Assembly (NCBI GenBank): GCA_017470485.1
Contig: JAFUYQ010000004.1
Span: 1 to 33,378 of the forward strand
Origin: Synergistaceae bacterium
GTDB lineage: Bacteria > Synergistota > Synergistia > Synergistales > Aminobacteriaceae
Length of the DNA: 33,378 nt
Reading direction: 5' to 3'
The translations under genes were made by a program, and so were the position numbers. Under the pieces are notes generated by a model. It saw only the letters and a program-made list of their open reading frames with translations. It searched no databases and was not told the origin of the DNA. Positions within the stretch are counted from its first letter, which is position 1, and every line of letters begins with the position of its first letter. This document shows positions 16,512-24,124 of this stretch, in pieces.

Positions 16512-17786
16512 CTATGCCGCCGGGAAGAACGGGAAAGCCATTGGCAGTAATATCATGCTGATTATTGTAGCGATTACGATTAAGGGCAGGCCGGATTTAA
16601 CGTAGTCCATGAACGTATAATCACCTGCTCCGACAACCATTGTGTTGGCCGGCATACCGATAGGAGTTGCGTAAGCGCATGAGCCTCCGATAACGCAAGC
16701 CATGAGGACGGCTCTAGGGTCAGCGTTCATGCCCTGAGCGATTGATAGGCATATGGGAGCCATAAGGGCAGTAGTAGCTGTGTTGCTCATGAAGTTTGTC
16801 ATGACGCAGCAGAGAATGAACACAACGAACGTGAACATAGTGGGTGATGGATTATCGCCTAACGCGCCGATTACTGTTTCAGCGATTAACTTGCCTGCGC
16901 CGGTTTTATCGAGGGCGGAAGCTAATGAGAGAGTGCCGCCGAAGAGGAATATAGTTTTGAGGTCGATTGATTTGAGAGCGTCTTCCTCAGAGATGACGTT
17001 GCAGACGATGAGGAGTATTGCGCCGATACAGCCTGTAATGCTGAGAGAGATGTGAATTTGTTTCTCGAATATCATTCCGAGAAGTGTAACAACGAGAATG
17101 ATGAGCGATAAATTTTTCTTCCACTGAGGCACTGCGGAAAAATCTTTCTGAACGTCAAAGACTCCTTCGCCTTTGGGGTCATGATTAGGGAGGAGGTAGA
17201 AGCCGATTGTGGCATAGAAGATTATGCCGGCGAGCAGTATCGGAAGACCGACGATTGCATACTCGAAGAAGCCGAACCCTTCGAGACCTGCCTTAGAGAG
17301 AGTTGACTGTGCTATCATGTTGCCGGGTGCGCCTATTAGGGATAGGTTGCCGCCCATAGCTGCCGCGAAGACGAGGGGCATCAAAAGCCTGGAACGCTTG
17401 AACCCTGACTTTGCGGCTATTCCAATCACGACCGGTATTAACACTGCTGCTGTGCCAGTATTTGACAGCACGCCGCTCATCAGTCCAACGATGGTCATGA
17501 TTGCGACTATGAGCATTCTTTCCGAACTTGCGAACCTAGTAACGATACCGCCGATTTCGTTAGCCATGCCAGTCTCGAACAAAGCCCCTCCGACAATGAA
17601 CATTGCGACGAAGAGAATGACGTTTCCGTCAATGAAGCCTGAGAATGCTGTCTTCATGTCGAGAACGCCGGTAACGACCAGACCGATACAGACGATCATG
17701 GCGGTGAGGCCGAGAGGGATTTTCTCGGTTACGAACATGACGATTGCGAACGCGAGGAAACACAAGGTAATAACTGCCGGACTCAT
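16512..17786 (-). CDS. SLC13/DASS-type anion permease, likely tartrate or dicarboxylate
   Basis: The 424-residue inner-membrane protein belongs to the divalent anion:Na+ symporter/ion transporter superfamily. Visible features are about eleven hydrophobic segments, an SNT substrate motif in the first half (GVLSNTGTAAVLIP) and a second in the C-terminal half (NFMSNTATTALMAP), the paired signatures of this fold. It leads the ttdAB operon, behind a CAGGAGG site, in the role E. coli TtdT plays, but it is shorter than TtdT (about 490) and is probably not orthologous. It may import tartrate or exchange it for succinate. Confidence 0.82.
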   Translation of the reverse strand: MSPAVITLCFLAFAIVMFVTEKIPLGLTAMIVCIGLVVTGVLDMKTAFSGFIDGNVILFVAMFIVGGALFETGMANEIGGIVTRFASSERMLIVAIMTIVGLMSGVLSNTGTAAVLIPVVIGIAAKSGFKRSRLLMPLVFAAAMGGNLSLIGAPGNMIAQSTLSKAGLEGFGFFEYAIVGLPILLAGIIFYATIGFYLLPNHDPKGEGVFDVQKDFSAVPQWKKNLSLIILVVTLLGMIFEKQIHISLSITGCIGAILLIVCNVISEEDALKSIDLKTIFLFGGTLSLASALDKTGAGKLIAETVIGALGDNPSPTMFTFVVFILCCVMTNFMSNTATTALMAPICLSIAQGMNADPRAVLMACVIGGSCAYATPIGMPANTMVVGAGDYTFMDYVKSGLPLIVIATIISMILLPMAFPFFPAA

Positions 17787-17853
17787 AAAGAGATAACCTC
17801 CTGACGAATGATAGATTTGAGATTGAAGATAATGTATCCATGAATTAATGATA

Positions 17854-17882
17854 ATGATAACTACCTGCCCTCAAAATGTCAA
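17854..17882 (-). promoter_or_regulatory. Sigma-70 promoter of the permease-ttdAB operon
   Basis: On the minus strand a perfect TTGACA (17882-17877) is separated by exactly 17 bases from TATCAT (17859-17854). It lies 68 bases upstream of the permease start. The -10 overlaps the repeat TGATAATGATAAC at 17849-17861 (plus strand), which resembles half of a Fur box. Confidence 0.6.
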
Positions 17883-17953
17883 TAACCTTTATAAAAAATA
17901 TGCCGGAAATTTTTATCGAAACTTGGAAAGAAATTTACGCTTATAAAAATACA

Positions 17954-17997
17954 GAGAGCGGAACAGTTGTGATTGATATTTATTCGCTGTCGCTCTC
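17954..17997 (-). terminator. Probable terminator after the decayed antitoxin gene
   Basis: A 7-bp stem (17954-17960 GAGAGCG with 17991-17997 CGCTCTC) continues across a small bulge into a 4-bp stem (17963-17966 with 17987-17990). On the minus strand it is followed by UGUAUUUUUAU. It lies about 16 bases past the stop of the gene at 18014. Confidence 0.45.
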
Positions 17998-18013
17998 GTG
18001 CCACTTTGAATCG

Positions 18014-18169
18014 TCAGTCAGCATCAATTAATTCATGTTCTGTTAATACTGCCTTGCCTGAACGTATAGCATTTACTACCCTCTCAAGCCTTGTTATATT
18101 AACCGCCCTGTAGAACGGATCACCTGGCAGTTCCTCGTCCATTTTTATATTGATGCTAACTTCTGACAT
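18014..18169 (-). pseudogene. RelB/DinJ-family antitoxin with central deletion
   Basis: A 51-residue ORF lies behind a strong GAGGAGG site. Its first 14 residues (MSEVSINIKMDEEL) match the beta-strand start of RelB/DinJ ribbon-helix-helix antitoxins. From residue 16 (GDPFYRAVNITRLERVV, then GKAVLTEHELID) it matches the toxin-wrapping tail of the same family. The helices that normally lie between, about 35-40 residues including most of the DNA-binding dimer fold, are missing, and the frame is kept across the join. No RelE/YafQ toxin ORF follows, although the usual place is immediately downstream. It is most likely a deletion remnant; a small expressed peptide that binds a distant toxin is possible. 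Confidence 0.6.
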
Positions 18170-18211
18170 TACGATAATGCCTCCTCAAGAACCCGTTACA
18201 GAAGACTTATA

Positions 18212-18381
18212 AAAAGTTAACAGCTTATCGCCTAATATTAACTTTTCTGCTCCCTTCCTCATTCATCGCGTCCGCTTTCACGATGCTCTGCTACTCACGT
18301 TTGGTTTAACGCTCCAGAGGCTTCAATTCCCCGCTAACGTACGGGTATGAATATAACTTCCCGCTTGGTTCTCGCTTCAGA
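18212..18381 (-). mobile_element. Probable TnpB / IS200-IS605 right-end remnant
   Basis: Read on the minus strand, 18381-18307 encodes LKREPSGKLYSYPYVSGELKPLER then a stop. This resembles the variable tails of TnpB proteins (a 'x-K-x-E' stretch followed by a Ser/Pro/Gly-rich end). A further 70 bases, in a shifted frame, end in DAMNEEGS, also tail-like. It finishes at a perfect 9-bp inverted repeat (18212-18220 with 18238-18246) that could be the hairpin found near IS200/IS605 ends. No TnpB catalytic region is left. This rests on pattern memory and needs a search. Confidence 0.38.
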
Positions 18382-18492
18382 AGTTAAAAATATTTTAGCC
18401 AATATATAAGTTATAAGCGCAAGTTGATTTGCTTAACTCTCTGTAACGGTTTTCACCTATCTTTCTGTTTTTGACAAATATATAATACATCA
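18382..18492. other. Intergenic sequence between the remnant and recF
   Basis: This AT-rich stretch completes a gene-poor interval (17787-18492). It holds one imperfect inverted repeat (18410-18419 with 18432-18439, a two-base bulge) without a U tract. It might act as a weak recF terminator or mark another element end. I see no ORF with a ribosome site and no RNA gene. Confidence 0.4.
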
Positions 18493-19509
18493 TTAAGAAA
18501 GCGTTATGCCTCCGAATTTCCTGCGCGATGAAAACGGTTTCTCAGGCGCGGTAATAAATACCTGCCACCCCGTATTCAAAAGCTCCGTCAATACTCGTTG
18601 TCTTCCCTTTGAATCAAGTTCAGCCGTTAAATCGTCTAACAGTAAAACAGGCTTCCTCTTCAGCCTCTCTGCGATTAACCGTCCGGCTGTCAATATCATG
18701 AACAGTATTAACCTTCTCTTCTGACCCCTGCTTAATGCCTCTGATGCCGGTCTTGCGTTCTCCGTAATCGTTATGGCAAGTTCGTCATAGTTAGGCCCGA
18801 ATAACGGCCTTTGAGCGTAAACCTCCCGTTCGTGGTTTGAAGCGAGCTTTTCACGGAGATAGCTCTCCCCAGAAGAAATATCAGGCAGAAATCGAAGCGT
18901 TAATTTTCCTCTACTCATCATGGCCGATAACTGCCCAAGAACTTCGCGCCTTATGTCCATAATCCAGCCGCCCAGCCTGCAATAATCCTCGTCAGTGGGA
19001 GAAGGGGAACGTCCGTTTCTCAGGAGCATTGAGCGCGCACGGTTGACCGTTTTGAAGTCGGCAAGCCTTTTCGCGAACGGAGGCACAAACAATGCGCAAA
19101 GCCTGTCTATAAATAACCGTCTCGCTGACGGCGCACCGTCTATCAATGCCAAGTTGCCCGTAAGAAATATCACTGAAGGAAGCGATAGCCTCAAGTCCGT
19201 GAATGACACCGATTTATCGTTGAGCCTCAGTGAGATTCGCGATGTTATTTCGGCACTTACAGTGAATGATTCTTCGCCCGAAACTTTCGCGCCAATAAAG
19301 GCTCTCTTAACCGGCGAGTTCCACGAAATTACTGATGATGTCCTAGCGAATGCCCCCCACCCGGCCAGAATGCTTAATGTCTCAAGAAGATTAGTTTTTC
19401 CTGAACCGTTCGCGCCCAGAATCAAATTAATGCCCGAATCCCAGTTTATTCTAAGATCCGGGCCGGTGAAATTCCTGTAGTTCCTCAGTACCGTGTAGTC
19501 AAATCTCAA
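18493..19509 (-). CDS. recF: DNA repair/gap-loading ATPase RecF
   Basis: RecF helps RecO and RecR load RecA at single-strand gaps. The 338-residue protein has the N-terminal LRNYRNF, the Walker A GANGSGKT at 32-39, the SMC-like signature LSRGQKRRL and the Walker B region LLLDDLTAELD. It is slightly short for RecF. It begins with TTG, overlapping the dnaN stop by three bases, so it depends on translation of dnaN. dnaN-recF is the usual neighbourhood, but dnaA and gyrB are not in the window. Confidence 0.92.
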   Translation of the reverse strand: MRFDYTVLRNYRNFTGPDLRINWDSGINLILGANGSGKTNLLETLSILAGWGAFARTSSVISWNSPVKRAFIGAKVSGEESFTVSAEITSRISLRLNDKSVSFTDLRLSLPSVIFLTGNLALIDGAPSARRLFIDRLCALFVPPFAKRLADFKTVNRARSMLLRNGRSPSPTDEDYCRLGGWIMDIRREVLGQLSAMMSRGKLTLRFLPDISSGESYLREKLASNHEREVYAQRPLFGPNYDELAITITENARPASEALSRGQKRRLILFMILTAGRLIAERLKRKPVLLLDDLTAELDSKGRQRVLTELLNTGWQVFITAPEKPFSSRRKFGGITLS

Positions 19510-20789
19510 AACTGCGGTTCCGTATTGTTCTGATTATCCTGACCGTACTCCTGCGGCTGACTCTGTTCCTGTTCCTGCGGCGAGTCCTGCTGCTGTTCCT
19601 GCTGAAGCTCCTGAGGTTCTTCAATGTTCTGCGTGAAGTCGCCGATTTCCTCCTCAGTCATTGCGTCCTGAGCGGTCAGTCTCGCAGGCATTAACATGTA
19701 AAGGAAATTATCGCTCCCCTCACGCTTCATTCTAGTCTGCCCTTCCTCGCCGCTGAACTCGATAACGGCCTGTTTGTTTCCGAGTGCCTTCAGACCGTCA
19801 AGGAAGAAGCCGACGTTAAAGCCTAACTGCAAATATCCTCCCTGAATATCTGTCTGTATCGTCTCGCTTGAAGTTCCAAGTTCGGGGGCGCGCGCGGTTA
19901 TTCTGAGTTCACCGCCGGGATTCAGAGCCATAGCCATTATATGAGCTGTCGTTGTCTTCGCGATGATGTCAATTCGTTCGAGGGCTGACGACAAATCACC
20001 GGCGTTAATTCTCAGCGTTGTGCTTACGTCTGCATTGAGTATGCGCTCGAATTTCGGGAACGTTGACTCGACTCTTCTCACTGAGAACTCAATGTCGCCA
20101 ACTGAGAACCATGCTGTTGAACTGTCGGCCAGAACTCTGAGAATGTCCTCCTCGCTGTAGCCTGAAATAGTCTTTGAAAGCTCCCTCAATGCCGGTGCTA
20201 AAAGAAGCATATCTTCATCTTTGAAGACATTGCAGGGCGATTTAGAGAGCGAGAGGCGTTTACCGTCAGTCGATACACCTGTTATCATGCCCTCCGAAGT
20301 TCTGATGAGGCAGGTTCCCAAATACTTCGGGAAATCCTGAGGCTGCGAGGCTGCGGAACTTCCTTCGGTGATAACGGTGGCAAGTAAGGGCGCAGGTATC
20401 TCGCAGAGGGTATCAGCTCCCGAACTTTCGGGGATATTGGGAAATTCCTCTGACTGAATTACGGCGAAACGTGTCTTCTGTCTTCCGGCGTTAAGAAGTC
20501 CGCGCTCGGAATTGACTTCGAGGACTAAATCTTCGGAGGCTGACTTCTTGAGCATTTCGCCGAACATTGAAGCAGGGATTACGGCGAAACCGGGTTCAAT
20601 GACATTAACGCCTTTTGCCTTGAAACTGATTGAGGTATTGAGGTCGGTAGCTTTGAGGATTACTGAATTGTCTTCGGCAGCAGTAATCAAAATACCGCGC
20701 GTTGAATCTTTGGCGGTCTTAACAGATGTGAATTTCTCAGCGGTCTGCCATGCCTTGAGGAAATCCTGTCTTTCAAGTTCAAGTTTCAT
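19506..20789 (-). CDS. dnaN: DNA polymerase III sliding clamp DnaN with extra Q/E-rich tail
   Basis: DnaN forms the ring that holds polymerase III on DNA. Three clamp domains are complete and the canonical end, MPARL, comes at about residue 371. After it lies a 55-residue extension made mostly of Gln, Glu, Pro and Asn (residues 373-427) that standard clamps (about 370 residues) lack. The clamp's C terminus lies next to the pocket that binds partner proteins, so a flexible acidic tail there could affect partner choice. The ATG has AGGAAAGGA upstream. The tail is encoded in frame with no sign of an error. Confidence 0.93.
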   Translation of the reverse strand: MKLELERQDFLKAWQTAEKFTSVKTAKDSTRGILITAAEDNSVILKATDLNTSISFKAKGVNVIEPGFAVIPASMFGEMLKKSASEDLVLEVNSERGLLNAGRQKTRFAVIQSEEFPNIPESSGADTLCEIPAPLLATVITEGSSAASQPQDFPKYLGTCLIRTSEGMITGVSTDGKRLSLSKSPCNVFKDEDMLLLAPALRELSKTISGYSEEDILRVLADSSTAWFSVGDIEFSVRRVESTFPKFERILNADVSTTLRINAGDLSSALERIDIIAKTTTAHIMAMALNPGGELRITARAPELGTSSETIQTDIQGGYLQLGFNVGFFLDGLKALGNKQAVIEFSGEEGQTRMKREGSDNFLYMLMPARLTAQDAMTEEEIGDFTQNIEEPQELQQEQQQDSPQEQEQSQPQEYGQDNQNNTEPQF

Positions 20790-20880
20790 TTGATGATTAA
20801 AAAATCCTTTCCTGATTTTGAGATTTCATAATGACGGTGAGATTATATCAGTATCAATTTATAGGCGGTAAAGACTGCCA

Positions 20881-20901
20881 TGTCTGATATAATTACAGAC
20901 A
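20881..20901 (+). promoter_or_regulatory. Extended -10 promoter inside a palindrome, garR
   Basis: TGATATAAT (20885-20893) is an extended -10 with no clear -35. It is enclosed by a perfect 6-bp inverted repeat TGTCTG/CAGACA (20881-20886 with 20896-20901), a plausible operator. The garR start is 30 bases further. A second TGATATAAT lies in the same gap on the minus strand (20850-20842) and may serve dnaN. Confidence 0.42.
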
Positions 20902-20930
20902 ATTCCAGCAAAAGCGAGGTAACATAAAAA

Positions 20931-21827
20931 ATGAAAATCGGATTTATCGGATTGGGAATCATGGGCAAGCCTATGGCTAAAAATCTCATCAAGGCCGGAC
21001 ATGAACTCCGTGTTTATGACCGTACTCAGGCAGTAGCCGATGAAGTAGTCGAGTTCGGAAAAGGAAAGGCCGTTAAAGCTGCCAATGCTGTCGATGCCGC
21101 TAAGGGCGTTGAACTTGTTCTCACAATGCTCCCCAATTCACCCCACGTTAAAAGCGTAATGCTTGAGGACGACAAAGTAGCTGACCACATGGAGAAAGGC
21201 GCGTCCTTCATCGACATGTCATCAATCAATCCCATTGCAAGCCGCGAAATCGCTGACGCTCTCGCCAAAAAAGGTATCGACATGCTTGATGCCCCTGTTT
21301 CAGGCGGTGAACCTAAAGCCATTGACGGCACTTTGAGTTTTATGGTCGGCGGTAAAAAGGAAGTCTTCGCAAAATTCGAGCCAATACTCAAGGCTATGGG
21401 TTCAAGCGTAGTCCTCTGCGGTGAAATCGGCGCAGGCAATGTAACTAAACTCTGCAATCAGATCGTCGTCGCCGTCAATATCGCCGCTGTCAGCGAGGCT
21501 TTAATGCTCGGCAAAAAAGCAGGCGTTGACCCCGAAGCTATCTATCAGGCCATCAGAGGCGGATTAGCCGGTTCAACAGTCATGGACGCTAAAGCTCCTA
21601 TGATTATGGACAGGAACTTCAAGCCCGGCTTCAAGATTGATCTCCACATCAAAGACCTCAATAACGTTATGGACGCTGCTAAATCAGTTGACAGCCCCAT
21701 TCCTTTAACTGCTCAGGTCTTCGAGATGATGAAGATTCTTCACGGCGACGGCAAAGGACAGAATGACCACAGCGCACTCGCCCTCGTCTATGAGAAGATG
21801 GCCAATACCGAGATAACAAGAGGCTAA
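20931..21827 (+). CDS. garR: Tartronate-semialdehyde reductase GarR/GlxR
   Basis: This 298-residue NAD(P)H enzyme reduces tartronate semialdehyde (2-hydroxy-3-oxopropionate) to D-glycerate. It has the Rossmann loop GLGIMG (residues 7-12), the beta-hydroxyacid motif DAPVSGGEPKAIDG (120-133), the catalytic Lys in GNVTKLCNQ (K173) and the tail FKIDLHIKDL. Its match to E. coli GarR as I recall it is dense over the full length, closer than to 3-hydroxyisobutyrate dehydrogenase. It lies divergent from dnaN with its own promoter, so it is not part of the tartrate operon, though it could serve the same diet. Confidence 0.9.
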   Translation: MKIGFIGLGIMGKPMAKNLIKAGHELRVYDRTQAVADEVVEFGKGKAVKAANAVDAAKGVELVLTMLPNSPHVKSVMLEDDKVADHMEKGASFIDMSSINPIASREIADALAKKGIDMLDAPVSGGEPKAIDGTLSFMVGGKKEVFAKFEPILKAMGSSVVLCGEIGAGNVTKLCNQIVVAVNIAAVSEALMLGKKAGVDPEAIYQAIRGGLAGSTVMDAKAPMIMDRNFKPGFKIDLHIKDLNNVMDAAKSVDSPIPLTAQVFEMMKILHGDGKGQNDHSALALVYEKMANTEITRG

Positions 21828-21876
21828 AAGCTCAAGGCAGTTCAAAACTTCTTCACTCGTTCTGAATATACTCAAT

Positions 21877-21908
21877 CCCGTGTCTTAGTGTAAAATCTAT
21901 TTCACGGG
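21877..21908 (+). other. Inverted repeat upstream of tolC-like gene
   Basis: CCCGTG (21877-21882) pairs with CACGGG (21903-21908) across 20 bases that include TAAAAT. It sits between garR and the tolC-like gene and is followed by a U-rich stretch. It could be a weak terminator for garR or an operator around a -10 for tolC; the sequence does not decide. Confidence 0.3.
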
Positions 21909-21939
21909 GTCTAATTTTATTCTCAGGGGTATTTTTATT

Positions 21940-23256
21940 ATGCGAAGATTTTTTCTCACACTTTCTTTCCTGATTTTACTCGCCAGCATATCGAACGCTC
22001 AAACTTTTTCAGATGATGTTTCCGGCCTTTCGCTCAATGAATGTTTAATACTTGCGCTTAACAATCACCCCTCGCTCAGAAAATCAAAAGCATCAGTCCG
22101 CGACTTGACCGCACAGCTTGAGAGTATAAGAGCTGCGAACAGGGTGAAGGTAACATTGACTGGTTCAGCGCGGTACAACGGGAATTACGAATTTTGGAAC
22201 GATAATTACGACAACGAATCTTTATCCCTCAATGCCTCGAAACTCATTTACGACAACAGCAGAAATTTAATTCAGAAAAAAATACGCTCCGAAAATCTGG
22301 AAGGCTCAAGGCAGACCTACCGTAATACTCAAATCACTGTAGCCGCTGAAGCTAAACGAAAATATTATGACCTCGTTCTGAAATTCCTGAACAGAGACGT
22401 AGAAATCGAAAAATATAAAAACCTCGAAGACCATCTCAAAACTGCCGAAGGACTCTATGATGTCGGAAACAAGGCTTATATCGAAGTAACCAAAGCTCAG
22501 TCAGACCTCGCCGCCGCAAAAGTATCGCTCCTCAAGGCCGAGAATGACATTCTTATTTCGCAGGAGGCACTTAGAGTCGCTATGGGTACGGATATTCACG
22601 GCCCTTTCAATATTGCCCTCTCAACCGAGCTTTTACTGCCCCAGCCGCCCGAAGACGTTTCAGGATTAATCGACACGGCTCTTGAGGACAGAGCCGACTT
22701 CAGGAAATCACTTCACGACATCAGAGCCGGCGAACTCTCCGTTAAAGACGCGGCAAGAGCTAACTCGCCGACAATTACAGGTCAGGCAAGCACCTCAACT
22801 AACAACACTAAAGGCTCACCGGCAAGTAATACTTACTACATCGGCGTGAACATGAGCGTTCCTGTTGTTGACGGCGGCGAAACTAAAGCAGGCATTGAAA
22901 GCGCAAGAGCTAAACTCGAACAGTACAACGCCGATTCTGAAAGCCTCAGACAGAATATAATTTACAGCGTCAGAAGTGCGGCCCTGTCCCTCATGAACGC
23001 TATCGACAGGGTGAAATCATCAGAGTTGAGCGTTAAGTATTCCGAAGAAAATTTAGCATTGGCACAGGGACGCTATGAAGTCGGCGTAGGAGATCCCATT
23101 GAAGTCAGTGATGCTGTTTCAGCTTTAGCGTCATCAAGATATACTTATTATCAGGCTCTTTATGACGCTCAGACATCACGGGCGGATCTTGACGAGGCAT
23201 TAGGACATTTTCCGCCCGAAATCGAAGGAAGGAACGAATTATGGGAAGCACAATAG
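21940..23256 (+). CDS. TolC-family outer membrane efflux protein
   Basis: This is an outer-membrane channel-tunnel protein, 438 residues, supporting a diderm envelope. It has a signal peptide (MRRFFLTLSFLILLASISNA), then two repeated alpha-helical halves with the OEP start motif LSLNECLILALNNHPSLRKS (about 29-48) and the matching second-half pattern near ENLALAQGRYEVGVGDPIEVSDA. The first-half counterpart is AEGLYDVGNKAYIEVTKAQSDL. It overlaps the PHP gene by 16 bases and heads a run with a MacA-like adaptor and an ABC ATPase, so it is likely the outer part of that exporter. Confidence 0.9.
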   Translation: MRRFFLTLSFLILLASISNAQTFSDDVSGLSLNECLILALNNHPSLRKSKASVRDLTAQLESIRAANRVKVTLTGSARYNGNYEFWNDNYDNESLSLNASKLIYDNSRNLIQKKIRSENLEGSRQTYRNTQITVAAEAKRKYYDLVLKFLNRDVEIEKYKNLEDHLKTAEGLYDVGNKAYIEVTKAQSDLAAAKVSLLKAENDILISQEALRVAMGTDIHGPFNIALSTELLLPQPPEDVSGLIDTALEDRADFRKSLHDIRAGELSVKDAARANSPTITGQASTSTNNTKGSPASNTYYIGVNMSVPVVDGGETKAGIESARAKLEQYNADSESLRQNIIYSVRSAALSLMNAIDRVKSSELSVKYSEENLALAQGRYEVGVGDPIEVSDAVSALASSRYTYYQALYDAQTSRADLDEALGHFPPEIEGRNELWEAQ

Positions 23257-24092
23257 ATCTTCATATTCACACGAACGCTTCAGACGGTACGGATTCGCCG
23301 GAGTCCCTGCTCTGGAACATCCAGAAAGCCGGTATAACCATCTTCGCAATCACTGACCACGACACAACAAAAAGCGCGCTCAAAATGAAACGTATTATCC
23401 CTTCGGGCGCAAAGATAAAATTCATTCAGGGCATCGAGTTTTCATGTATCACTGACAACGGTGCCAAATGCCACATCTTAGGACTGAATTATGACGAGAA
23501 TAATCTTTCTTTTCAGGAGGCATTGAGAACCGGCGACAGCCTAAGACAGGAGAAATTTCACCTCAGAATAAAACTTCTCCGCGAAAATTTCGGAATCACT
23601 TTCACCGATGATGAGATTGCCTCGCTTTCGCAGTCCCCCAGCGTCGGAAAGCCTCATATCGCCAACATGCTCGTAATGAAGGGGCTCGCTGATACCAAAC
23701 AGGACGCAATCGAAAGCTACATCGACAAGTGCAAAATAGGCAAGTCGAGAATTGACGCTAGAATGGCGGTCAAAGCCATAATCTCGGCAGGAGGCATACC
23801 AGTCTGGGCGCACCCTTTAGGCGGAGAGGGCGAGAAAGAAATTTCAGAGCAGGACTTCAGAATGGCACTTCGCGAATTAATCTCTTACGGCCTCAAGGGA
23901 CTCGAATGCTGGTACTCAAAATATTCGCTGAACAGGTGCAAATTCCTTGCCGATTACGCTGAACGTTCAGGGCTTTTAATCTCCGGCGGAAGCGATTATC
24001 ACGGCACTAACAAGACTATCCCTTTAGGGCGGCTCAACTCGGAGAATGAAAATATCGGCTACGAAAAACTCAGCATTCTGAAAATGCTCTAG
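23241..24092 (+). CDS. PHP-domain phosphoesterase (YciV/RNase AM-like)
   Basis: The 283-residue protein has the polymerase-histidinol phosphatase metal motifs in order: DLHIHTNASDGT (residues 6-17), ITDHDT (near 37), the Glu of GIEFSC, HPLGGEGE near 190 and SGGSDYHG near 247. This is the layout of E. coli YciV, a 3',5'-nucleotide phosphatase and 5'-3' exonuclease that matures rRNA ends. Cytoplasmic. Its position inside an exporter run is odd; it overlaps tolC by 16 bases with its own AGGAAGG site and may simply be co-transcribed. Confidence 0.82.
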   Translation: MGSTIDLHIHTNASDGTDSPESLLWNIQKAGITIFAITDHDTTKSALKMKRIIPSGAKIKFIQGIEFSCITDNGAKCHILGLNYDENNLSFQEALRTGDSLRQEKFHLRIKLLRENFGITFTDDEIASLSQSPSVGKPHIANMLVMKGLADTKQDAIESYIDKCKIGKSRIDARMAVKAIISAGGIPVWAHPLGGEGEKEISEQDFRMALRELISYGLKGLECWYSKYSLNRCKFLADYAERSGLLISGGSDYHGTNKTIPLGRLNSENENIGYEKLSILKML

Positions 24093-24124
24093 CCGTTAAA
24101 CCAATTTAAGGAGGAGAAAATTTA

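Noticed and set aside
20790..20930. Replication origin beside dnaN
   Set aside because: No DnaA-box cluster (TTATNCACA) is visible, and dnaA is not in the window.
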